Source: Cristatella mucedo
Lineage: Eukaryota > Bryozoa > Phylactolaemata > Cristatellidae
Direction of reading: 5' to 3'
Assembly: GCA_009760855.2 (NCBI GenBank)
Contig: WPIO01000005.1
Coordinates: 5,132,001-5,196,000 of the forward strand
DNA length: 64,000 nucleotides
Made by a program: the position numbers and the translations under genes. Shown piece after piece: positions 1 through 64,000 of this stretch; position 1 is the stretch's first letter; the number at the start of each line of letters is the position of its first letter. The notes beneath the pieces were generated by a model. That model worked only from the letters and a program-made list of their open reading frames with translations. It was not told the origin of the DNA and did not search any database.

Positions 1-56880
<56,880 letters not shown>

Positions 56881-57306
56881 CTACAAGACAGACCGCTACA
56901 TGGTAACAACAAAGAGTGTTTTGAACTAAAAGAAGCCAAAATATTTGGAGTAAAAGTGATATCGGAACGAAAGAGTCAACAACCGAACCATGAAACGTGG
57001 AACGCTGGGGCGGGATCTGATTTGGAAATGGGCATGCTTTAGTCTTGCTCCATTGCATTGTTAACTCTTTTGGGATTAGTAAACATTCAAAACAAATTTT
57101 CAGTACGAGAGATATGCAAACAGACAACACCTCAAAACAGCTAGAGGCTCAATATATGAAATCTGTTGGTTCATTGCCACAACAAAGGTCGGCTAAGCTA
57201 GGACTATGTAATACAGTTATCCAAAGGCTAAAAATAACCTAGATTTAAAGAGATGCTGCTAATTGAAGTATCAGTACGTCGAAGAAATCGAAATCCCTAT
57301 AAAAAT
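56881..57306. other. No recognised feature upstream of exon 1
   Basis: Open frames here have no recognisable domain. Confidence 0.5.
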
Positions 57307-57518
57307 AAAACAATACGTTTGCATAGCGCCCACAGAGAACTTAATCTCTTACTAAGCACTTTACATAGGTTTTAAAGTAAGCATGATCATATGGTTAGTG
57401 GTAACATGCATCATGTCAGCATGCATAATGCAGTTAGAGGTAACATGTAAACGTCAACATCCACATATGGTTAGTGGTAGCATGCATGGTGTCAGCACCG
57501 ATAAGCACACAAAGGATC

Positions 57519-57946
57519 GTACCTAGCTGAACTGCTGCATCAGTTTCAGCCTGTTCGCGCCCTCAGGTCCTGTGTGGACAATAAATTAGCTGTCCCATTC
57601 CTCTGCTTAAAGACAGTTGGCAACAGAAGCTTTAGCTCTGCAGGTCCTAGACTGTGGAACTCGCTTCCACAATTCTTACGCAACGACATCTACTCTCCAA
57701 CTGCCGACTATGGCACATCTTTTTCAGCAGTCCTGAACTGCTACTTCTATGCTACTCATTACCTCAACTGCTCTCCTAACCCTGCTATGCTTCCCATTTT
57801 CTCTTTGTTGCGTGAGACGAAGTCTTTTGGCTACCGAATGCGTGCCGAAAGCCACTTAGGCTGTGAGTGCGCTATACAAAACTCTCCTGCGTAACACCCA
57901 TAACATGGTCTTTATGACTTTGTGGAGTTACTGACGGAGATACATT
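57519..57946 (+). mobile_element. F2 non-LTR 3' fragment inserted in the F1 element, with target duplication
   Basis: It encodes DNKLAVPFLCLKTVGNRS and SSAGPRLWNSLPQFLRN and ends gacggagatacatt. The flanks are acaaaggatc at 57509-57518 and 57947-57956, a 10-bp target-site duplication, so this is a bona fide 5'-truncated insertion into F1. Confidence 0.9.
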
Positions 57947-59153
57947 ACAAAGGATCAATCACAAGGACCCAGCAAATGCTGTGAGAAACAGCATGCATTT
58001 TAGCTATTTTTTTAAATGCTCCCAAGTCAGGGGATGTCGTAACATTAGTCGGCAATGAGTTCAAGACTTTGGAGCATACGAACTAATGGCACGATATCCA
58101 AAGTATTTGAGGTTGGTTCGAGGCGTAACCAAACGTTAGGAAACGTTAGCCAAACGAGTCTGAAGAGCGGGTGGTACTATGCCTAGCCTGGTGGGGGAGT
58201 AGCTCTGATAGGTGGACAGCTGGAAAAGAAAAGAAAGGGACCAAAATGTGAGTGGTGAAACCTTGAAGTCGATACACTGCCTGAATAGGAGGAAGAGCCG
58301 GTAAGAGAAGTGATGTCTTAATTGAAGCACTCACGACAGACAATCCTAGCTGCAGAATTGTGGACCTACTGTCATGCCTGATTGCATAGGCCGATAGAAC
58401 AGCAAGCAGTGAGTAACGGAAATCGATACAGAATGTAACAAGTTCGTGAACTAACCTGGATGTGGTATCTCTGTTTAAGCAAGCCCGAATTTTAACAAGG
58501 TCATCTAACTGAAATCAGGCAGACTTGCTGGTTAAGCTGAAGTGGTCTGCTAGTGAAACGTCACTTCGGCACAGAGCAGCTAGATTTCATGCAGATGCTT
58601 TAGGAAATACCTGAGTTTCGCACATATGCAACAGGAGATGTGCTAGCAAAATCGATTTTGTGCATTAATCTTTCCAATTTCCGAGTCATGCATGGTTTGC
58701 CCACAACTAGAAGTTGGTTTTATCGTCATTCTGTTCGAGGTTTGTTACTATTCATGTGTGTATGTCAGAAATATAGGCAGCAAGAGAGTTTTACTGGAGG
58801 GCTAAAATGAATCAGAGCATATGTACAGCTGCTTTTTATCTGCATAGAAGAGAAAGCGCGATTGTGCTTGGCAATCACAGAGGGAGATGTAAATTAGGAA
58901 AAAATCAAACCAGTCGCAGACCCCTGAGGTACGCCGAATTTCAGCGTTACTCTGACGATATTTGCCTGCTTACATCAATAATTCGGAGTCTCCCACTGAT
59001 ATACGACCTGAACCATTGCAATGCAGTGCCAGTGCTGCCCAGGCTAGATAAAAAGTGCTCAAGGACTGGGTGATCAATAGTATCAAACACTGCCAAATGA
59101 TCAAGCAAAACAAGTGTACCCAGGCTAGGTTCAGTTTGCTGATACCAGACGGC

Positions 59154-59810
59154 TGTAATCAGGATAAGTGTCACCGCTAGGCCGGGTGCGGACCTACGGC
59201 ATGGCCGGATGTTCGGTGACGTGAGGTCACCGGGGCTCTTGGGTAGGAGAAGTTGGCCGAGTAAGTCGTGGTGTGGGAGGCTCCCGGTCTCGCCGAGTTA
59301 TGCACCTGGATTCGTGCATGCGTGCTGTGGGGATGCTGCCACTCACGCAAGGCAAAGAGTGCCCAAGGTCCGAGCGGAGCTGGATAGCACGCTCGTTGTG
59401 ATTTGTATATTCCGTGTTCCCCGTGTATCCTGTTCGTAACCCCTCCCCCGTGTGTTTGCGTCTTTCAGTGGAAGCTCTGGACTGTGGTGGACGTCGACTC
59501 CGACTAGCCAAGCAATTACTCAGCTAGTCGGATCTATTACGTGTACGCTCGCACGGTTGGATTCGGAGTCGGTACAACGGCTGGACTTCGGAAGCCAACT
59601 GACCATCTAAGACGTTTGCTTGCGCTTGCTGTGTCGTCTTGCCCCTTTAGTGTACTTTGTATAGGACCTTCCCCTGTAGACTTGTTTAGTTCCCCTGTTG
59701 CTGTTGTTGGCGCATGCGATATTATAAAGAGGTTTAGCCTGACGGCCGCTCGATTTACCCTAGCTCAGAATGGCGGGCATGGCGGGAAATAGCCTCTGAC
59801 CCCTGGAACA
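59154..59810 (+). mobile_element. Solo LTR inserted in the F1 element
   Basis: A 657-bp GC-richer block starts tgtaatcagg and ends cctggaaca (TG...CA), flanked on both sides by cggc (59150-59153 and 59811-59814). A TATA-like tattataaag lies near 59719. It separates NDLLMNAG and SLGTLVLLDH of one reverse transcriptase. A single LTR with a 4-5 bp duplication is the normal remnant of LTR-LTR recombination; the family is probably Ty3-like (inference from end structure only). Orientation is assumed from the TATA-like box. Confidence 0.72.
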
Positions 59811-60065
59811 CGGCTACACAAGCAGAGCCACATAACCTAAGCCAGCATTCATGAGAAGGTCATTCATTATACACCTAAAGCAAAACTGGTTCTGTGGAGT
59901 GATTAGCCCTTAAACCAAACTGAATCTCCCTTGCCTTGCTAGGTTTGAAATTTCAATGTAAGAGTTTAGTTGGTCTGCCACTACATGTTCCAGCGTCTTT
60001 GATAGGAACGGCAGTAGGAAATATGGTCATATATTGAGCAGTGGTCATGCTAGGCATCTGAAGTT

Positions 60066-60304
60066 CCATATTCGTCTCAAGTGCACTGGCTGAAGTTCAC
60101 ATATCAGCTTGGGATAATAGTGCACAGTTACACCTAGATCTAAGAGAGCAGATGGCATGAAAAAATTTTAAGGAATTTCAATATATAGGTCCCCAAAATT
60201 GTAACTCATAAAGTATCAGATTACTTATCAAAACACCTAGATTACTAATTAACAACCAGACTGCCCTCGATCTGCTCGCTGCTAATTTCCAACACAGCTA
60301 CTTT
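60066..60304. other. Spacer between F1 and F2 elements
   Basis: No motif recognised except the left target duplication agctacttt at 60296-60304. Confidence 0.5.
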
Positions 60305-62301
60305 TTTCATTCGAAAGCTGAATTCCTGCCAGTCGAAAACTAAACAGATTTATAAGACAGTAAACCATTTATTGGCTAATGCTGTGAGGTCTGACTCCAT
60401 AGACATTAATGACTCAGTCGAAAAGTTTTCAGCCTTCTTTACTGAACAAATTGTGCACATTCGTGCCTCCATTAAGCCCCCTCTGACTAAAGCAATCGCA
60501 GTTTCACAACCTGTGACCTTCCTTAAAAGGTTCTCTGAAGTTTCTGCATACAATGTGGCTGCCTTAATAGGGTCTAGCAAAAAGTGCTCGTCTCCTGAAA
60601 ACCCTATACCCTCATCTATGTGGTCATCACTAGCAGACCAACTTAGCCCTGCCATAACCAACATTTGTAATGCTTCTTTGGGAAAAGGGATCGTCCCGAG
60701 ACCTTAAAATCAGCAATCGTTAGACCCATTCTTAAGAAACATGGATTAGACACAGCGGTCCTTGCAAACTATCGCCCAGTTTCTCTTCTTCCTTTCTTAT
60801 CAAAGATTCTTGAAAAAATTATTGCTAAGCAGCTGGTTGAACATATTTAAAATAATGGAAAGTCGGAAAATTTCAATCAGGGTTAAAGAGGCAGCACTCC
60901 ACTGAAACTGCTCTTCTCCGTGTTATCAATGACATTCTACGTAGCAACGACGACGGGAATGTCACTGCCCTAGCTCTGCTAGGTCTGTCTGCTGCCTTAG
61001 ACACCATTGATCACGAGGTTCTGCTTGAACGATTGAGAACAACGTTCGGTCTGGCAGACGAAGCACTGGCATGGTTTAAATCCTACTTGTCTGATCGTGT
61101 TCAATCCGTGTCGTGTGGGGGTCAGGTCTCACACACGAGACCAGTCACCTGTCCCTCAAGGGTCTGTACTCGGTCCCTTGCTGTTCTCTATTTATACACA
61201 ACCTCTGCGAAAAGTGATTAAGGTACATGGAATAGTGGAATAGGATATCACTTCTATGCTGACGATACTCAGTTGTATTTGTCATTCAAACCGTCGGAAT
61301 CTGCTGTGGCAACTGAGAAACTGAATACTTGCCTTGCCGATATTTGATCATGGATGTCGGAAAACTTACTGAAATTAAATGATGATAAAACTGAACTGCT
61401 GCTCATAGGACACCCTAAGCGTGTGGCTGAATTTAAAGGCTTATCTCTTCTAATAGGTGATACTATTGTGCGACCATCACCACATGCTCGAAATCTAGGT
61501 GTCGTTTTCGACAGCTGCCTCAATTTCAAAAGCTTCATTCAGGAGACTGCTTCTACAGCTAGCCATCATGTCCGATCCCTATCCTAGATTAGGAACTGTC
61601 TTCCACAGTGGCTTTCAAAAAATTTAACTAGCTCCTTTGTTCAGTCTCTGCTTAATTATTGTAATTCCCTTTTGGCTGGGCTGCCAAAGAAAGCTATTAT
61701 GCCACTGCAGCAGACTATGAATATGGCTGCAAGGCTAGTTTTCAAGTTCCAGAGGTTTGAGCACGAGTCTCCTTTGCTATAAGAGCTAGGATGGTTGCCG
61801 GTTGAGCAAAGGATACAGAGCAGAGTTCTTATGCTGACCCACAAGGCCCACCACGGCTTGGCTTCTTCCTACCTAGCTGAACTGCTGCATCAGTTTCAGC
61901 CTGTTCGCGCCCTTAGGTCCTGTGTGGACAATAAATTAGCTGTTCCATTCCTCCGCTTAAAGACAGTTGGCGACAGAAGCTTTAGCTCTGCAGGTCCTAG
62001 ACTGTGGAACTCGCTTCCATAATTCTTACGCAACGACATCTACTCTCCAACTGCCGACTATGGCACATCTTTTTCAGTGGTCCTGAGCTGCTACTTCCAT
62101 GCTACTCACTCCTCAACTGCTCTCCTGACTCTGCTATGCTTCTCACTTTCTCTTTGTTGCATGAGACGAAGTCTGTTAGCTACCGAATGCGAACCGAAAG
62201 CTGAGTATGCTGTGAGTGCGCTATACAAAACTCTAATGCGTAACACCCACATGGTCTTTATGACTTTGTGGGGTTACAGACAGAGATACATTACATTACA
62301 T
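60305..62301 (+). mobile_element. F2 non-LTR retrotransposon (CR1/L2-like), 2.0 kb, 5'-truncated, reverse transcriptase largely readable
   Basis: Motifs in order: [62 protein letters not shown] region, DTIDHEVLLERLRTTF, LADEALAWFKSYLSD, PQGSVLGPLLFSIYT, GYHFYADDTQLYLSF (YADD at 61255-61266), LLKLNDDKTELLLIG, HARNLGVVFDS, LGWLPVEQRIQSRVL, FSSAGPRLWNSLP, then the 3' end gatacattacattacat. Frameshifts near 60701, 60890 and 61150 and several stops (60848, 61348, 61587, 61782) kill it. It lacks the endonuclease. Flanks agctacttt at 60296-60304 and 62302-62310 form a 9-bp target duplication that fixes both ends. Confidence 0.92.
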
Positions 62302-62310
62302 AGCTACTTT

Positions 62311-63611
62311 ATATAAAGCACGTGCAATGCGAGCTTTTCTTGGTTACCGAGCCTCTGGTAGGAGTCTTTAACATGTTGACCTGCCTGTATATGCATTGAC
62401 AGCAGATAATCATGCTAAATACCTGTAATAATAATATGAGTAGGCTCGTGTGGTAAGTATAATCAGCATCAATCTTATGACGAATAAGGTAGGTTAGTAT
62501 CAAGCAGTTTTAGTCAAAGAATGAAAAATAGGACCAGTTCTCACTTCAGCAGACAATTATGCAGGCTTTGTGTATTTTGCTTGGTGCTTCAAGTCTTGAG
62601 CCGAGCTACAATCTCAAGGTTACCTTCTTGTTAGTGCAATGATCCGAGGGAACATATATGCGAATCATTCTTCAAACAGAATGTGCACCAACTTGTGCTT
62701 CGTGTAACTACCGATTTGCTAAGCAGTCAGCCTCGCTTTATTGCTCAATTCTCTAGTTCCACCTCTATATGTAGAAGAGATTATCTCTATTGGAGGTAAG
62801 ACAGAGTATATTCATATGGCAGAGTCATTACAGCACTCGGGCTAATGTGGATAAGGCATTAGAGAAATTGCATCAATAAGAGTATGGCAAATTAGGGGGA
62901 GTGTTGAGGACATACATATTGTTAGTCTCTCTAGTACAGATTGGTCATTATATCAATTGCAATCCAAGAATCACAGACTATGCATATACATGTGCACAAA
63001 GGTTACCACTTTCAATTAAAGGAAGTCGGCAGCTTGGGCACAGATACAGAGATGTAAACATCTTTCTGCTATTTTTAAAGCATGGCACGCGGGCCAAAAA
63101 ATACTGCAAAACGTTAGGATGCTAAATTAATAAGATTATGACCATGCTAGAGCTTAACTAGAAGTCCCTAAACTATAACAATTAGGAGTAGGCTGTCTCA
63201 ACATCAGATTAGATCATATAAACAAAATTCTGGAGTGATAGTTACATTAGAGTTGAAGGCTAAGGCCTCGAGCTGTGCATATGTAGCTTCTCTTTGGCTT
63301 TGGAATAGCGAGCAGTGCATTAAGGATATGTGCTTGTTTTTTTTACCTATGGGCATTCTCAAATTCCATATTCATATTCCACTGAATGCTAGCTTAATGT
63401 AAGGCAGACATGACTGGATTGGCTGGACATGCCAGGAATGAATACAATAGTCGAAGTCGCAATCGCCTGTGCTGCGGAACATGGATGTTTGCTTGCTCCT
63501 CGTAGCGTTGAGTTCGCTATTCGCGATCTAGTTTTGTAATTAATGCGGGTACCTCCAAAGAGAGAGATGTTATTCATGTTGTTTATCAAGCATAATATCA
63601 TTTACCATTCG
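62311..63611. other. No recognised feature
   Basis: The open frames 62901-63125 (plus) and 63389-63601 (minus) have no recognisable domain. No EC exon was found. Confidence 0.5.
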
Positions 63612-63717
63612 ACTGCATTTCTCTATGCAGCAAATGTAAAGCGCTTAGAAAGTGATTGAGTTCTCTGAGGCGCTTTATCAAGTGTGTTATTAATATTTTT
63701 ATTATTATTATTGTTAG
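63612..63717 (+). mobile_element. F1 non-LTR 3'-tail fragment
   Basis: Keeps gcagcaaatgtaaagcgctt, gattgagttctctgagg and a tattattattattg tail. Confidence 0.75.
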
Positions 63718-63818
63718 ATGAAGCTATAGCTGTTTGCCTTTGTTCATATAAGTGAAGTGCTGGTAATTTGAACGTATGGAAAGCCAAGGATTCAGATGAT
63801 ATATTGAAGCCCAACTCG

Positions 63819-64000
63819 GAGCCGTGATGGCACACTAGGTAAGGCGGTTGCTTTCACGACCGCGGTCCCGAGGTCGTGGGTTCGATTCCTGCGTTGGGCG
63901 ATCCTTTATCGCCACTGCAAGCGGTGGTGATAGCCGTAAAGGCTCTTCTGTCGCTATACAAAAAGAGGCTGTTTAATCAGCTAGGATTTATTTATTTATT
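63819..64000 (+). mobile_element. SINE-A copy, head intact, runs off the right edge
   Basis: tRNA-derived head with A box tggcacactagg (63828-63839) and B box ggttcgattcc (63879-63889, a perfect match to the pol III consensus), then the body gatcctttatcgccactgca, atagccgtaaaggctctt, cgctatacaaaaagaggctg and a tattt tail. The best-preserved SINE-A here. Confidence 0.9.

Larger units (their letters stand above)
57307..60065 (-). mobile_element. F1 non-LTR retrotransposon, long minus-strand copy interrupted by two insertions
   Basis: Read right to left: LLPFLSKTLEHVVADQLNS (RT fingers, about 59945-60030, with the NYRP arginine codon mutated to stop), NDLLMNAG, then after the solo LTR SLGTLVLLDH and FDTIDHPVLEHFLSSLG, LQWFRSYISGR (58947-59174), degraded palm and ORF2 end, and the F1 3' spacer and tail at 57307. 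CR1/L2-like; no endonuclease domain was seen. Stops and frameshifts throughout. The F2 fragment 57519-57946 and the solo LTR 59154-59810 are younger insertions. Confidence 0.83.

Noticed and set aside
62901-63125. 74-codon plus-strand open frame
   Set aside because: No recognisable domain or splice context; chance frame is as likely.
63215-63270. Possible upstream cadherin exon opening LEALAFNSN after an AG
   Set aside because: Too short before a donor, no linker or DxD, and it is type 1-like where a type 2 exon is required.
63819-63895. tRNA gene at the right edge
   Set aside because: A and B boxes are present, but the sequence continues into a SINE body shared with other copies and no acceptor stem closes.

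Overview
The window is animal nuclear DNA. It holds one very large intron-rich gene on the minus strand coding for cadherin ectodomain (EC) repeats, with GT-AG introns, tRNA-derived SINEs, CR1/L2-like non-LTR retrotransposon pieces, a solo LTR and many dinucleotide microsatellites. Nothing bacterial or organellar was recognised as a gene. The lineage cannot be fixed from the sequence alone. The repeat style (RN-x-x-x-P-x-F linkers in place of the canonical DxNDN linker, partly lost calcium ligands) suggests an invertebrate, possibly an early-branching one such as a sponge; that is inference only.

Cadherin gene, 56880 down to 1, minus strand. I could place 44 exon segments by combining open reading frame, EC motif and splice sites. 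They alternate in an unbroken order between two exon types: type 1 (about 60-65 codons: last strand of one EC, the linker, then the next EC up to its DxD position) and type 2 (about 40-54 codons: rest of that EC). Every junction is phase 0. The exception is a single 4,965-bp exon (33452-38416) holding 16 consecutive ECs without an intron. Two smaller exons are also fusions (52242-52565 and 25732-26040). Together the exons give about 3,996 residues and 38 EC repeats. No start codon with signal peptide, transmembrane segment or cytoplasmic tail is in the window, so the gene continues at both sides.

Introns range from about 75 bp to 6.8 kb. The long ones hold the mobile elements: two SINE families (A and B), two non-LTR families (F1 with a (TTA)n tail; F2 with an acattacat tail) and one degenerate mobile-element protein copy. 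SINE-B and F1 share their 3' ends, which points to a SINE that uses the F1 reverse transcriptase.

57.0-64 kb lies upstream of the first exon found. It is mostly nested transposons: a minus-strand F1 element interrupted by an F2 fragment (10-bp target duplication) and by a solo LTR (4-bp target duplication), a 2-kb F2 element with a YADD reverse transcriptase core and a 9-bp target duplication, an F1 tail, and a SINE-A copy running off the right edge. No host gene was recognised there.
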